This document shows positions 53,075 through 62,360 of a stretch of 64,000 nt of DNA, piece by piece. This DNA comes from Mycoplana rhizolycopersici. Its GTDB lineage: Bacteria > Pseudomonadota > Alphaproteobacteria > Rhizobiales > Rhizobiaceae. The notes below the pieces were generated by a model. That model was not told the DNA's origin and ran no database searches. It saw only the letters and a list, made by a program, of their open reading frames with translations. The translations under genes were made by a program, and so were the position numbers. The DNA lies in assembly GCF_013378445.1 (NCBI RefSeq), contig NZ_JABXYK010000022.1, positions 1 to 64,000 of the forward strand, written 5' to 3'. Positions within the stretch are counted from its first letter, which is position 1, and every line of letters starts with the position of its first letter.

Positions 53075-53395
53075 TTGTTCGCGGCAGGTGCGCCCTTCAG
53101 ATCGTCAGGGGCGGTCAGAAGTTTAGGATTGACGCGCGTTGCACCTAGCGTCTTGCGAATTTGCCGCATCGACTTGCGGACGGAATCCAGGAATGCACGG
53201 CTGGAATTCTCCATCAGATGCCTTCGATCAGCGGCCTGCACTGCATCCGGCAGCGCCTTTGCCGCGGCCAGCCCGCAAGCGCCGCCGCGATCGCGAGCAA
53301 TGATCTGGATTTGAGGATTTCCCCGCAACCAGGCCTCTGCCGTCGCTGGCTCACGGTCGGGCAGTAGACGGATCGGCCGCCGACGCTCTAAAGCA
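53075..53395 (-). pseudogene. ISL3-family transposase fragment
   Basis: Minus-strand reading gives RRRPIRLLPDREPATAEAWL followed by QIIARDRGG, ALPDAVQAADRRHLMENSSR and AFLDSVRKSMRQIR up to NPKLLTA. This is the central DDE part of an ISL3 transposase; both ends are missing. Between 52829 and 53075 I see nothing else assignable. Confidence 0.8.
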
Positions 53396-53520
53396 TTGTT
53401 ACAACTGCATCAAAACTGAGTCAGAGCCAAAATTGGCCCCCTTGTGGAGTGCGCCCCTGAGGGTGGACAGATAGGCTTGGTGAATTGACCGGGGTTGACG
53501 GGTTTCCGAAAGTGGAACCC

Positions 53521-53870
53521 ATGGCAAGACATCGTAGTCACAGTATCGAATTCAAACGGCAAGTCGCGCAGGAGTTCATCGCGGGCGAAACGCTGCATGG
53601 TCTGGCCAAGCGCCACGACGTGTCGCGCAACTTTATCCGGATTTGGGTTCGTAAGTATGAGGAAGGCGCGTTCGATGAAGACGCTCAGGCCGCCGACCCC
53701 ATCCCGGAGTACGAAGCCCGCATCGCCGCGCTCGAACGTCTCGTCGGTAAACAGGCGCTGGAACTGGAGTTTCTAAAGGGGGCTCTGAAAAGCGCACCCC
53801 GGCCGAGAAGCGGAGCTACATCCGTCATCACCGGCCCGCTGCGATCTGCGTCGCTAAGGATGCCTGCTGA
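53521..53870 (+). CDS. IS3-family transposase OrfA
   Basis: About 115 residues of OrfA: ARHRSHSIEFKRQVAQEFIA, HGLAKRHDVSRNFIRIWVRK as the HTH, and a leucine-zipper-like tail AALERLVGKQALELEFLKGA. The open frame continues to 54039 by running into OrfB sequence after an indel. Part of a decayed element. Confidence 0.75.
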
Positions 53871-54155
53871 TGGGTATTGCACGCTCAACCTATTACGACA
53901 GACCGGAAAGGATGGCCGACGATACCGCCGCCGTCGAAGCGATGTTGGCGACGAGTTCGAGTTCTATGGCTACCGCCGCGTCGGTGCGTCCTTGCGGCAG
54001 CAAGGCCCCATCGTGAAGCACAAGAAGATTCGCGCCTGATGCGTGGACACGATCTGCAGCCGAAGACCAGGCGACGGTTCATCGCCACGACTGACAGCGA
54101 TCACGGCGGCCCGATCTTCCCGAACATAGCGAAGGACCTCACCCCGACCCAACCA
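53870..54155 (+). pseudogene. IS3-family transposase OrfB fragment with two frameshifts
   Basis: LMGIARSTYYDRPERMADDT starts in one frame, continues as DEFEFYGYRRVGASLRQQG in the OrfA frame after a shift near 53950, and then as MRGHDLQPKTRRRFIATTDS after a one-base loss near 54040. The catalytic DDE part is missing. Confidence 0.75.
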
Positions 54156-54333
54156 GCTCCCAGGAATGCCCCGGTGTGCCGATCGCATCGGTCGACGCGC
54201 GAAGTCAGGTCGTCGGCACGACCCAGTTCACCGTCGCCAGATCAGTGGATCCTACGAAATCGCCTTTTGCCGCTGTAGAACGGCACGATCTCCTCCGCCA
54301 GTGCCAGACCTTCCTTCGGCTCGAGTTGCGGCC

Positions 54334-54471
54334 GATATAGCGATTTCCTTCATCGTCGAAGACGTAGATCCCCTCACCGCCCGTGATCACATGAGGCCCA
54401 ACCTCCTGGTGCACCGCAAGGTTCGTATAGGGATGAACAAGTGTCTCCTTGTCCAACGCGTGAAGAGAGAT
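54334..54471 (-). pseudogene. N-terminal fragment of a class III aminotransferase
   Basis: Minus-strand codons read LHALDKETLVHPYTNL and EVGPHVITGGEGIYVFDDEG, the usual N-terminal segment of omega-amino acid/pyruvate aminotransferases, then lose similarity. No PLP-lysine region is present. Confidence 0.6.
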
Positions 54472-54588
54472 AAGAGCCGACGCCGCATGAAAGGCGCAGC
54501 AGGCCTTGGGAGGTGCGTGATGTGGATCGCGGTTTGTCAGCACAGTCGGGTGGCGTCCCGGAGGGTTCGAGGTGACGAAGAGAGGGAT

Positions 54589-54891
54589 ATGGCGAGAAAA
54601 CCCAAACACAGAGAAACGCCGAACAGCAGGCGCGTCAGCAGAAGGCCGGGTAAAACGCCGCCCTTCCCGTGACGACATTGCCCGAATGCTTCTCTGGCAG
54701 TTGATCGTTGCGGCCCGTCGTCGGCGCGATAGCCGTCTTGTGCTCGACGACTTCTCAATGAAGTCGTCGAGGGCCTGGAACGCCTAGGATTCGATGTTCC
54801 GGAAAGCGAGACTGTCTTTGAGGAGCTGATCGCAAAATATGCGGATGGCTTGTTCCCGTTCCGCCCAAAGCGCCACCTGCAACAAGAGTAG
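54589..54891 (+). pseudogene. Small hypothetical gene broken by two frameshifts
   Basis: MARKPKHRETPNSRRVSRRP begins at 54589; after a shift near 54655 the reading is RRPSRDDIARMLLWQLIVAA, and after another near 54755 NEVVEGLERLGFDVPESETV then KYADGLFPFRPKRHLQ to the TAG at 54889. Together they form one plausible 100-residue protein. Unknown function. Confidence 0.6.
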
Positions 54892-55204
54892 GGTCACCCG
54901 ACATTTTTCTTGTTGGCCCGTTCGCCTTCACACTTGCCTTTCCAGCTTACCCATTATGGCTGCCTCGGCTACCCTGGAAGTCCAACTCCGGGAAACGACG
55001 TTTGCTAATCTACGGCTCTCTTCTCCCCATTACTTCCTATAACGACGTTTGCAGGTGAAACGAATATTGGTGAGGTTAAAGGCTCGGGCGGGTTCAGCTG
55101 CGTGCAGATCGCACGGCTTCAAGCCGCCTGAACCAAAGCCTCAGTTCCACATCTTGAATGCGTAGCGTCAACGTTACAGTGCCGTGAGAATCGCTCACCA
55201 GCAT
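54892..55204. other. Intergenic region with a structured 44-base element
   Basis: No gene seen. At 55091-55134 an outer stem GGTTCAG/CTGAACC encloses CGTGC-AGATC-GCACG and CGGC-TTCAA-GCCG, a possible three-way junction downstream of the UxaA-type gene (minus strand). Confidence 0.4.
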
Positions 55205-56734
55205 TTACGTTACGACGCTGACTTGCCACGGAACGAACTCGTCTTGGCCATAGCCGAAGAGTTCGCTCTTGGATGGCTTGCCGGACGCGCAATCAAGGAT
55301 CATCTGGAAAATCTCTTCGCCAAGTTCTTCGATGGTTGCAGTGCCGTCAATGATCGTCCCGCAGTTGATGTCCATGTCCTCTTCTTGCCGATTCCAGGTC
55401 GCGGTGTTTGTTGCGAGCTTCAGCGAGGGCGAAGGCATGCAACCGAAGGCGGAGCCGCGGCCGGTAGTGAAGCAGATGAGGTTTGCGCCGGACGCAACCT
55501 GACCGGTCGCCGAAATCGGATCGAAGCCCGGCGAATCCATGAAGACGAACCCCGTCGCCGTGACGGGCTCGGCATATTGATAAACGCCATTGAGCGGTGT
55601 GGTGCCACCCTTGGCGACGGCACCAAGCGACTTTTCCAGGATCGTCGTCAGGCCGCCAGCCTTGTTTCCGGCGGACGGGTTGTTGTTCATCTCCGCGCCG
55701 TTGCGGGCGCAGTACTCCTTCCACCAATCAATGCGATCGATGAGCCTGCGGCCCACCTCTTCGCTGGAGGCGCGGCGCGTTAGAAGATGTTCGGCGCCGT
55801 ATACCTCCGGCGTCTCGGAAAGGATGGCCGTGCCGCCGTTCTTCACCAGGAGATCTACCGCCGCGCCCAGCGCGGGATTGGCCGTAATGCCGGAATAGCC
55901 GTCCGAGCCGCCGCATTGGAGGCCGACGACGATGTGGGAAGCGGCCAGCGGCTCGCGCTTGACGTCGTTGATCATCGGCAACATCGCCTTGATCTGCTCG
56001 ATGCCGTGCTTGACGGTCTTGGCAGTGCCGCCCTGCTCCTGGATGGTGAATGTGCGCAACGCCTCGCTGCTGGAAAGGCCGCGTTCAGCCAGGATGTCGG
56101 CAATCTGGTTCGCCTCGCAGCCGAGGCCAATCATCAGCACGGCCCCGAAATTCGGGTGCACGGCATAGCCGGCAAGCGTGCGACGTACCATCGCCATGCC
56201 CTCGCTGCGTACGTCGACACCGCAGCCGATGCCGTGGGTCAGCGCCACCACGCCGTCGACATTGGGAAAGTCTGCAAGCATTTCCGGGCGGAGGTCGCGC
56301 CGGAAATGGTCGGCGATGGCGCGCGCCACGCGGGCGGAACAATTCACGCTCGTCAGGATTCCGATATAGTTACGGGTCGCCACGCGCCCGTCGGCGCGGC
56401 GAATGCCCATGAAGGTCGCGGGTTCAACGGCCATTTCGACCCGATGCGCAGCGCTACCGATGGCGAAATCGTGTTCCACCTGGGTCATGACGAGATTGTG
56501 CACATGGATATGAGCGCCAACCGGAATATCCGCGCTCGCCGCCCCGATGATCTGGTTGTATTTGCGCACCGGCGATCCGGCTTTCAGGTCACGTACCGAG
56601 ACTTTGTGCCCCGCGGGAATATCCTGAAGCGTCGTGATGCCCAGATCGGGCAGAGCAGTTCCGGCGGGAATGGCCTGGGCTGCGATCACGACGTCGTCTT
56701 CGGGGCGCAGGCGGATGATGATCGAAGTAGACAT
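55205..56734 (-). CDS. UxaA/GarD-family hydro-lyase (altronate or galactarate dehydratase type)
   Basis: 509 residues: N-terminal SAF domain (about 1-90), middle and C-terminal UxaA domains with GRVATRNYIGILTSVNCSA, THGIGCGV, LGCEANQIADIL, GLQCGGSDGYSGITANPALG and FTTGRGSAFGCMPSPSLKLA. The Cys residues are Fe-binding candidates. Such enzymes dehydrate sugar acids; (2R)-sulfolactate lyases are relatives. It is the last gene after an amino-acid-type ABC importer. ATG at 56734. Confidence 0.88.
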   Translation of the reverse strand: MSTSIIIRLRPEDDVVIAAQAIPAGTALPDLGITTLQDIPAGHKVSVRDLKAGSPVRKYNQIIGAASADIPVGAHIHVHNLVMTQVEHDFAIGSAAHRVEMAVEPATFMGIRRADGRVATRNYIGILTSVNCSARVARAIADHFRRDLRPEMLADFPNVDGVVALTHGIGCGVDVRSEGMAMVRRTLAGYAVHPNFGAVLMIGLGCEANQIADILAERGLSSSEALRTFTIQEQGGTAKTVKHGIEQIKAMLPMINDVKREPLAASHIVVGLQCGGSDGYSGITANPALGAAVDLLVKNGGTAILSETPEVYGAEHLLTRRASSEEVGRRLIDRIDWWKEYCARNGAEMNNNPSAGNKAGGLTTILEKSLGAVAKGGTTPLNGVYQYAEPVTATGFVFMDSPGFDPISATGQVASGANLICFTTGRGSAFGCMPSPSLKLATNTATWNRQEEDMDINCGTIIDGTATIEELGEEIFQMILDCASGKPSKSELFGYGQDEFVPWQVSVVT

Positions 56735-56764
56735 GGGAGCTTTCCGGAAACGATGCGGGGATGG

Positions 56765-56785
56765 CCCGGCCCACCAGGGGCCGGG
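56765..56785. terminator. Hairpin between the binding-protein and UxaA-type genes
   Basis: CCCGGCCC (56765-56772), ACCAG loop, GGGCCGGG (56778-56785). No T-run; probably a 3' stabiliser or attenuator as seen after other binding-protein genes here. Confidence 0.5.
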
Positions 56786-56796
56786 ACCGGAACTGG

Positions 56797-57603
56797 TCAG
56801 TTGAATGAGGCCATGTCGTCGGGCAAATCGACGTTGTGATAGGTCTTGTAGGTCTCGCGCAATTTGCCGCTGGCGAGATTGTCCGTGACCCACTGGTCGA
56901 GCCATGCCTTGAATTCCGGCTCGTTCTTGCGCAGGCCGATCCCGAGCGGGAAGCTCTTGAGCGTCAGCTGCGGCTCGATCTTCTTGTCCGGATTGGCGGC
57001 GTTGACCGGCACGAGCAGCGAGGGTGCAACGACATAGACATCCTGCTGGCCGGATACCACGGCGTTCGTTGCGGTGGCGTTGTCGTCGTAGCGCACAACG
57101 GTGATGTTCAGCCCCTCGTCCTCGGCAGCCTTGGTGATGATCTGGTCGTTCGTCGAGCCGCGCGTGACGGCCACCTCCTTACCTTCAAGGTCGTTAAGCG
57201 CGGAAACCTTCAGGCCACCGGTGGTGGCGACGGCCGACTGGATCACGGCATAGGGATTGGAAAAGTCGATCGTCTTCTTGCGCTCATCGGTAATCGAGAA
57301 GCTGGCGATGACGGCGTCGACCTTCTTCGTCATCAGGTAGGGGATGCGGTTTGCCGGTGCGACGGAGACGATCTTCAACTCGACGCCGAGGTCCTTGGCG
57401 AGGAGCTCGGCAGTCGCGACATCGGAGCCGACCTGCTTCATGGTGCCGTCAACCATACCAAAGGGGGCCTGGCCGAGGTCTACGCCAATCGTGATCGCCT
57501 TGGCCGCCTTGATGTCGGCAAGCTGATCGGCACTGGCGGTCACAGCACTGGCGCTCAGCGCAACGAACACGACGAGAGAGGTCATGTATTTCGCGATACC
57601 CAT
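56797..57603 (-). CDS. Polar amino-acid-type ABC transporter substrate-binding protein
   Basis: 268 residues, Sec signal VFVALSASAVTASA. SBP_bac_3 features ITIGVDLGQAPFGMVDG, AVIASFSITDERKKTIDFSN and VTRGSTNDQIITKAA. Its operon with a sugar-acid dehydratase suggests that it binds a hydroxy- or sugar acid rather than an amino acid; this is inference. Confidence 0.9.
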   Translation of the reverse strand: MGIAKYMTSLVVFVALSASAVTASADQLADIKAAKAITIGVDLGQAPFGMVDGTMKQVGSDVATAELLAKDLGVELKIVSVAPANRIPYLMTKKVDAVIASFSITDERKKTIDFSNPYAVIQSAVATTGGLKVSALNDLEGKEVAVTRGSTNDQIITKAAEDEGLNITVVRYDDNATATNAVVSGQQDVYVVAPSLLVPVNAANPDKKIEPQLTLKSFPLGIGLRKNEPEFKAWLDQWVTDNLASGKLRETYKTYHNVDLPDDMASFN

Positions 57604-57653
57604 TTTTTCCTCCGGATTTGGGTGGTTCGGTAAAAGGCTGGATGGGGCTTGTT

Positions 57654-58388
57654 TCAGAGCCCGTTGCCGACGAATTGCGCGAGTTCGGGCGTGGACGGTG
57701 CTTCCAGCATGGCGCCCGGCCCTTTCTCGTGGATGCGGCCCTTGTGCATGAAGATCACCGTGTCGGCGACGCGGCGGGCAAAGGCCATTTCATGGGTGAC
57801 GAGCACCATGGTCATGCCTTCTCGGGCGAGGCTTTCCATGACGCGCAGCACCTCGCCGGTCAGTTCCGGGTCGAGCGCCGAGGTCACCTCGTCGAACAGC
57901 ATGACCTTGGGCTGCATGGCGAGGGAACGGGCGATCGCCACGCGCTGCTGCTGGCCGCCTGAAAGCTGCTCGGGATAGGAATCGAACTTCTCCGCAAGGC
58001 CGACGCGCGACAGGACTTCCATGGCGCGCTCGCGCGCTTCCCCTTTCGCCGACTTCTTGACCCAGCGCGGCGCGAGCATGATGTTCTGCCCGACGGTCAG
58101 GTGGGGAAAGAGGTTGTAGCTCTGGAACACCATGCCGACATCGAGGTGCAGTGCGCGCAGCAGACCTTTCTCGACCGTCGTGCCGAGCCTGTGCGAACAG
58201 ATGTCGATCTCGCCGCTGTCGATGGTTTCGAGGCCGTTCATACAACGCAGTGCCGTACTCTTGCCAGAACCGCTCCGGCCGATCAGGGCCACGACACTGC
58301 CCGGATGAACGTCGAAGGAGATACCGTCGAGGACTTGGAGCGCGCCGAAGGACTTCGACACGTTGCTCAGCTTAATGATTGGAGACAT
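57654..58388 (-). CDS. Polar amino-acid-type ABC transporter ATPase
   Basis: 244 residues. Walker [10 protein letters not shown], signature QLSGGQQQR, Walker [13 protein letters not shown] (Val replaces the usual Pro after Glu). [12 protein letters not shown] follows. Overlaps the downstream permease gene end by 17 bases. Confidence 0.9.
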   Translation of the reverse strand: MSPIIKLSNVSKSFGALQVLDGISFDVHPGSVVALIGRSGSGKSTALRCMNGLETIDSGEIDICSHRLGTTVEKGLLRALHLDVGMVFQSYNLFPHLTVGQNIMLAPRWVKKSAKGEARERAMEVLSRVGLAEKFDSYPEQLSGGQQQRVAIARSLAMQPKVMLFDEVTSALDPELTGEVLRVMESLAREGMTMVLVTHEMAFARRVADTVIFMHKGRIHEKGPGAMLEAPSTPELAQFVGNGL

Positions 58389-59016
58389 TGAGGCGATCCT
58401 CCAGCTTGCGGCTCCACCAGGCGAGCGGGAAGCACATGACGAAGTAAAGGGCGGCGACGAGCACGAAGACCTGGAATGGCTGGAACGTCGAATTGTTGAT
58501 GAGCTTGCTGGTATAGGTGAGATCGGCGACCCCGATGACCGAGGCGAGCGAGGTGTTCTTGACCACCTGCACCATGAAGCCGACCGTTGGGGGCGTGGAA
58601 AGGCGCAGAGCCTGCGGCACGATGATCAGCCAGAAGCGTTGCGCATCGGAAAGGGCGAGGCATTCGGCCGCTTCCCACTGGGTTTTCGGTACGGTGAGAA
58701 TCCCGCCGCGCCAGATCTCGCCGAAATAGGCGCTGGCATAGACGACGATGGCCAGACAGGCGGCGGCAAACGGCGGCAGATCGTAACCGAGCAGCGACAG
58801 GCCGAAATAGGCCAGCATCATCTGGATGAGAAGCGGCGTTCCCTGCACGATCTGCACATAGAGGAAGGAAAGATTTCGCACGATGCGATGGCGTGAAACG
58901 CGCGTCACTGCGACGAGGAGGCCAATGACGCCACCGCCGATGAACGCGACAAGCGCAAGCCCAACGGTCCAAAGCGCGCCGACGAGAAGAGCTTGGATCT
59001 GAAAGGTTGTCAGCAT
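58372..59016 (-). CDS. Polar amino-acid-type ABC transporter permease (HisM/GlnP family), first of two
   Basis: 214 residues, about five helices, with the coupling loop [21 protein letters not shown]. Together with the permease at 59028 it would form a heterodimeric channel. Confidence 0.9.
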   Translation of the reverse strand: MLTTFQIQALLVGALWTVGLALVAFIGGGVIGLLVAVTRVSRHRIVRNLSFLYVQIVQGTPLLIQMMLAYFGLSLLGYDLPPFAAACLAIVVYASAYFGEIWRGGILTVPKTQWEAAECLALSDAQRFWLIIVPQALRLSTPPTVGFMVQVVKNTSLASVIGVADLTYTSKLINNSTFQPFQVFVLVAALYFVMCFPLAWWSRKLEDRLNVSNH

Positions 59017-59027
59017 GATCGGCCTCC

Positions 59028-59711
59028 TTAAAGCGGCGTGCCGAGGCGGCGAAGGCGCGGGAACACCAGCCTGGCGATGAGCCAGAAGGTGCCGCGCACG
59101 GCGACTGCGAGCAGAATGTAGAGCAGGGCCACGACGAGATAGATTTCGAAGGAGCGGAAGGTGATCGAGTCGATCCGCGCGGCGATCGAGGTCAGCTCTT
59201 CAGCCGATATCTGCGAGACCACGCTGGTCGTCAGCATAATCAGGATGAACTGGCTGGTGAGTGCCGGATACACACGCTCGGTGGCCGGGGGCAACACGAC
59301 CGCGGCGAGCGTCTGCAGTCGCGACAAGCCAAGACACTGCGCCGCCTCCAGCTGACCCTTGCGGATCGACTCGATTCCGGCCCGCATGATCTCGCAGGTA
59401 TAGGCGCTGATGTTGATGACGATCGACAGGATGGCGCAAAAATTTGCACCGAGTTTGAGGCCGAGCGATGCAAGACCGAAGTAGATGAGAAACATTTGGA
59501 TCAGCAACGGGGTGTTGCGGATCACCTCCACATAGACCCCACAGGCCCGCCGCACCCAGGCGCTGTGCGCGGTTCTCCCGATCGCGAGCACCGTTCCGAC
59601 AAGGAAGCCCAGCACAATCGTGAGCACCGACATTTTGAGCGTCAGCCAGAGGCCGCGTAGAAGTTCGGGCCAATACTCCGATAGAAAACTGAAATCGAAT
59701 TGGTAGGCCAT
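59028..59711 (-). CDS. Polar amino-acid-type ABC transporter permease (HisQ/GlnP family), second
   Basis: 227 residues, five helices, coupling loop AAQCLGLSRLQTLAAVVLPPA. First gene of the minus-strand operon; the divergent IclR gene lies 170-230 bases away. Confidence 0.9.
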   Translation of the reverse strand: MAYQFDFSFLSEYWPELLRGLWLTLKMSVLTIVLGFLVGTVLAIGRTAHSAWVRRACGVYVEVIRNTPLLIQMFLIYFGLASLGLKLGANFCAILSIVINISAYTCEIMRAGIESIRKGQLEAAQCLGLSRLQTLAAVVLPPATERVYPALTSQFILIMLTTSVVSQISAEELTSIAARIDSITFRSFEIYLVVALLYILLAVAVRGTFWLIARLVFPRLRRLGTPL

Positions 59712-59849
59712 CGGCCGCTTGTCCTCCGCATCTGCCCTATATGGAAGGCCGCACCACGTGATTGTCCCAATCCGTGGCGCACCGGCCTTCTCCTCCCGAG
59801 CCCGGCGAGCTTATAACACCAACATTGGTACGCTTCAATATGCGAGACA

Positions 59850-59894
59850 ACGTCCCATATTGTGGGAAATTATTAAGAAATAATGCCACAATAT
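59850..59894. promoter_or_regulatory. Inverted repeats before the IclR gene
   Basis: ATATTGTGG (59857-59865) N20 CCACAATAT (59886-59894), and overlapping TCCCATATTGTGGGA. Very AT-rich. Candidate IclR operator in the divergent region. Confidence 0.45.
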
Positions 59895-59939
59895 ATTGAT
59901 TACTCTCACATTATGGATAGAGTGAACAAAACGGGAGAA

Positions 59940-60743
59940 ATGGTGGGAATGGAAAGACCGGAAGAAATTGTGCAGGGAACACAATCTCTCGCTCGCGCAT
60001 TTTCAGTGCTCGACGCCGTGGCGGATGGCAACGGAGATTTGGCTTCCATCGGCAAGGCGATAGGCACTAGCCGAAGCACGACGCATCGATTGGTCTCCTT
60101 TCTCCAGCGCACTGGATTCGTACGGCAAATGGATGGACGCGGCTATGTCCTCGGCGCACGGCTGATCGAACTTGGAGCCGTAGCGCTGGCGCAGATGCCG
60201 TTGACGACTGTCGCGCGGCCCTTGCTGGAACGATTGTCGCAGCAGACAGGTGACACCATCCATCTCAGCGTTCGTGACGGCGACGAAATCATTTATGTCG
60301 ACAAGATTTCAGGCAACAAAGGCCTGGAGATGCGCTCGCGCGTGGGGCTGCGAAAGCCCATTGCCATTACCGGCACTGGCAAGGCGCAGATGCTAGACCT
60401 TCCCGAAAAGGAATGGGGGCGTTTGTATTCGCTGGCACAGATGGTTGTCCTGTCAGATGAAATGCCGCCGCCGGGGTTTCTTGCATGGGAGGATTATGTC
60501 TCCGCCATGCGCGCCTATCGCGCGCTCGGCTATACGATGGAAATCGAGGAGAACGAAGCCTCGATCTGCTGTGTCGCCGCTCCAATCCGCGGTGCACGTG
60601 GCGAAATCGTTGCCGGGCTAAGCGTGGCAAGCACCCTTCCCTACATGACTCGCCAACGGCTCGAGGCCCTGGCCCCGGTCGTACGGTCCTGCGCGGACGA
60701 CATTTCCCGCGAACTGGGTTTCGTTGGTCGACGAGCATCGTAA
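59940..60743 (+). CDS. IclR-family transcriptional regulator
   Basis: About 267 residues. HTH with DLASIGKAIGTSRSTTHRLV, then effector domain with TIHLSVRDGDEIIYVDKISG and SICCVAAPIRGARGEIVAGL. Likely controls the divergent UxaA/ABC operon. ATGs at 59883 and 59916 are in the operator region; 59940 has GGGAG just upstream. Confidence 0.88.
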   Translation: MVGMERPEEIVQGTQSLARAFSVLDAVADGNGDLASIGKAIGTSRSTTHRLVSFLQRTGFVRQMDGRGYVLGARLIELGAVALAQMPLTTVARPLLERLSQQTGDTIHLSVRDGDEIIYVDKISGNKGLEMRSRVGLRKPIAITGTGKAQMLDLPEKEWGRLYSLAQMVVLSDEMPPPGFLAWEDYVSAMRAYRALGYTMEIEENEASICCVAAPIRGARGEIVAGLSVASTLPYMTRQRLEALAPVVRSCADDISRELGFVGRRAS

Positions 60744-60767
60744 ACTTAACCGCAACGAGGGCAGACC

Positions 60768-60848
60768 ATGACGCCGGCCGAGTTCGTCGGTCATGCTCGG
60801 GCGATTTTCAACCACAGGTTCATCGTCTCCAAACGCAGTTCGCCATGA
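60768..60848 (+). CDS. Possible 26-residue ORF upstream of the M41 domain gene
   Basis: ATG with GAGGGC upstream, reading MTPAEFVGHARAIFNHRF; stop TGA at 60846, in the same frame as the next gene and 12 bases before it. May be a leader or the remnant of a longer protein. Confidence 0.25.
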   Translation: MTPAEFVGHARAIFNHRFIVSKRSSP

Positions 60849-60860
60849 TGGCTGGAGGAG

Positions 60861-61412
60861 ATGTACGACGATATTCGGTGGCGGGCCTCGATCCATGAAG
60901 CCGGGCACGCCGTCGCCTGGTCGTTGCTTGGCGTGGGCGAGGTGGTGTCGGTAACGATCGGCATGCTCGAGTTCGGGCAGGTCGTCAGCCGCATCCATGA
61001 TCACGTCCCGCAGACCGAGACATGGCTGACCCGCCAGATGGCCTGCATGCTGGCCGGGCGCGTTGCAGAATTGCTTGTCGTTGGCGATGCCTGTTGCGGG
61101 GCAGGTGGCGAAGACGACAGCGACCTAGCCAAGGCGACTGACTTTGCGCTCGCGGCCGAAACCAGGCTTGGCTACTCGGCGCACCAGCCCCTCATCTACC
61201 GGCCGACCCGTGGCAGCTTTGACATCCTCTCCCTGGATCGCGAACTCGCCGAGCGCGTTCATGCGCGATTGCTGTCTGCCGAAGCCGTCGCCCGGGAATT
61301 GCTCGAGGAGTATCAGCCGCGGTTGCTTGAACCCGCAGAGTGTCTCTCCGTTCATGGCGTCATGGAAGGGTCAGAGGTACGGCAGGTGCTGGGCATCGAA
61401 GGCCCTGTATAG
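60861..61412 (+). CDS. Stand-alone peptidase M41 (FtsH protease-domain) protein
   Basis: 183 residues consisting only of an FtsH-type zinc peptidase domain. HEAGH at residues 12-16 gives two His ligands and the catalytic Glu; GEDDSDLAKATDFALAAETRLG carries the third ligand (about Asp88). There is no AAA+ ATPase part and no membrane helix. An in-frame TGA 12 bases upstream separates it from a 26-codon frame. It could be a truncated FtsH relative or an ATP-independent zinc protease acting with a partner elsewhere. Confidence 0.75.
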   Translation: MYDDIRWRASIHEAGHAVAWSLLGVGEVVSVTIGMLEFGQVVSRIHDHVPQTETWLTRQMACMLAGRVAELLVVGDACCGAGGEDDSDLAKATDFALAAETRLGYSAHQPLIYRPTRGSFDILSLDRELAERVHARLLSAEAVARELLEEYQPRLLEPAECLSVHGVMEGSEVRQVLGIEGPV

Positions 61413-61484
61413 TGGAGAACTCGCGCCGTGAGTTCGGCTTGACGGCCTGGACGACGGGTACCGGTAAAATGATCGCTGATTCAG

Positions 61485-61789
61485 CACGATATTCTGCTCT
61501 CCGACCATGAACTCGCATCGGTGCAGTTGGCGCGCCGTGATCTCGCTGGCGGCGAAGTCGTATCCAGAGAGGTCCTTATAGGCAGGGAAACGGGCGGCCT
61601 TCATGTGATAGGCGAGCAGACCTCGCGCTCAGCCATCTCGGCTTTCAGCAACTGGGACAGGATCGGCACGGCCGCATCGAACGCTGGCGCTCCTTGTTCG
61701 ATCAGGTTCGTGACCGCTTGGGCCATGCCAAACATATTCAGGCTACGCAGCAAGATGACGACGGCGGCGCTGGCAGGATCATGACGCAT
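61485..61789 (-). pseudogene. istB: IstB (IS21 family) N-terminal fragment, frameshifted
   Basis: AGGAGG then ATG at 61789, reading MRHDPASAAVVILLRSLNMF and FDAAVPILSQLLKAEMAERE. After a shift near 61605 it continues MKAARFPAYKDLSGYDFAAS and RQLHRCEFMVGEQN. The Walker A that should follow is missing. Confidence 0.72.
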
Positions 61790-61991
61790 GACGACCTCCT
61801 ACGATCCGGACCCGCAAGCCATCGTAGCGTTCTACATTGGCCTTGGGTTCACGCAGCAAGGTGAGGGCCTGTGGCGTATCGATATCGGGACCGTCGGCCA
61901 TCTCACGTCCACGTTCTACCATCCTCAAGGGAGCAGCCACGCCTCGGTGCAAACCGGAACCTGCCCATCTGTCGCGTCGGACCCCGTCTAT

Positions 61992-62360
61992 TCAAAGCGA
62001 TTTGAGATATGAAATGAGATCTTGCCGGTCTTCTTCTTTGGCAATCCGCATCGTCATCGTTGTCCCGCGGACAAGAGTGGTAGGAGCGGCGAGATAAGCA
62101 TCCAGGTTCTGTTCAGTCCAGACGATCTGCGATTGGGCCAGCGCCCTGGAGTAGCGCGCACCCTCAACGGAGCCAGCCGTTCGGCCGACGACACCGGCGA
62201 GCGACGGGCCGAGCTTATTCTGGCCGTTCACGGAATGACAGGCGCTGCAGCGGGCAAAGAGCTTTTCGCCGCGGCTCATATCGCCATCAGCGGCAGCGCC
62301 GGAGGGACAGAGCGCGAGAGCGGCGAGTACAAAGATCGATGCAGCTAATGTTGCCTTCAT
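61992..62360 (-). CDS. Class I c-type cytochrome
   Basis: 122 residues with a Sec signal (LAASIFVLAALALCPSGAAA). Haem motif CSACH (Cys38, Cys41, His42), LGPSLAGVVGR, and axial Met in GTTMTMRI (Met102 or 104). Periplasmic electron carrier; the molybdenum-type oxidoreductase starting at 63774 could donate to it. Confidence 0.9.
   Translation of the reverse strand: MKATLAASIFVLAALALCPSGAAADGDMSRGEKLFARCSACHSVNGQNKLGPSLAGVVGRTAGSVEGARYSRALAQSQIVWTEQNLDAYLAAPTTLVRGTTMTMRIAKEEDRQDLISYLKSL

Larger units (their letters stand above)
53410..54160 (+). mobile_element. Truncated IS3-family element
   Basis: OrfA plus a broken OrfB on the plus strand with no intact right end. The OrfB match stops abruptly after IFPNIAKDLTPT near 54140. 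Element ends were not determined by sequence. Confidence 0.7.

Noticed and set aside
55091-55134. tRNA gene
   Set aside because: Three stems in 44 bases are too short for a tRNA, and there is no anticodon arm or TTCGA-type T-loop. No tRNA or rRNA was found anywhere.
61788-62012. 74-codon plus-strand frame between the IstB remnant and the cytochrome
   Set aside because: No ribosome site, overlaps the istB start on the other strand and the cytochrome end, and no recognised family.
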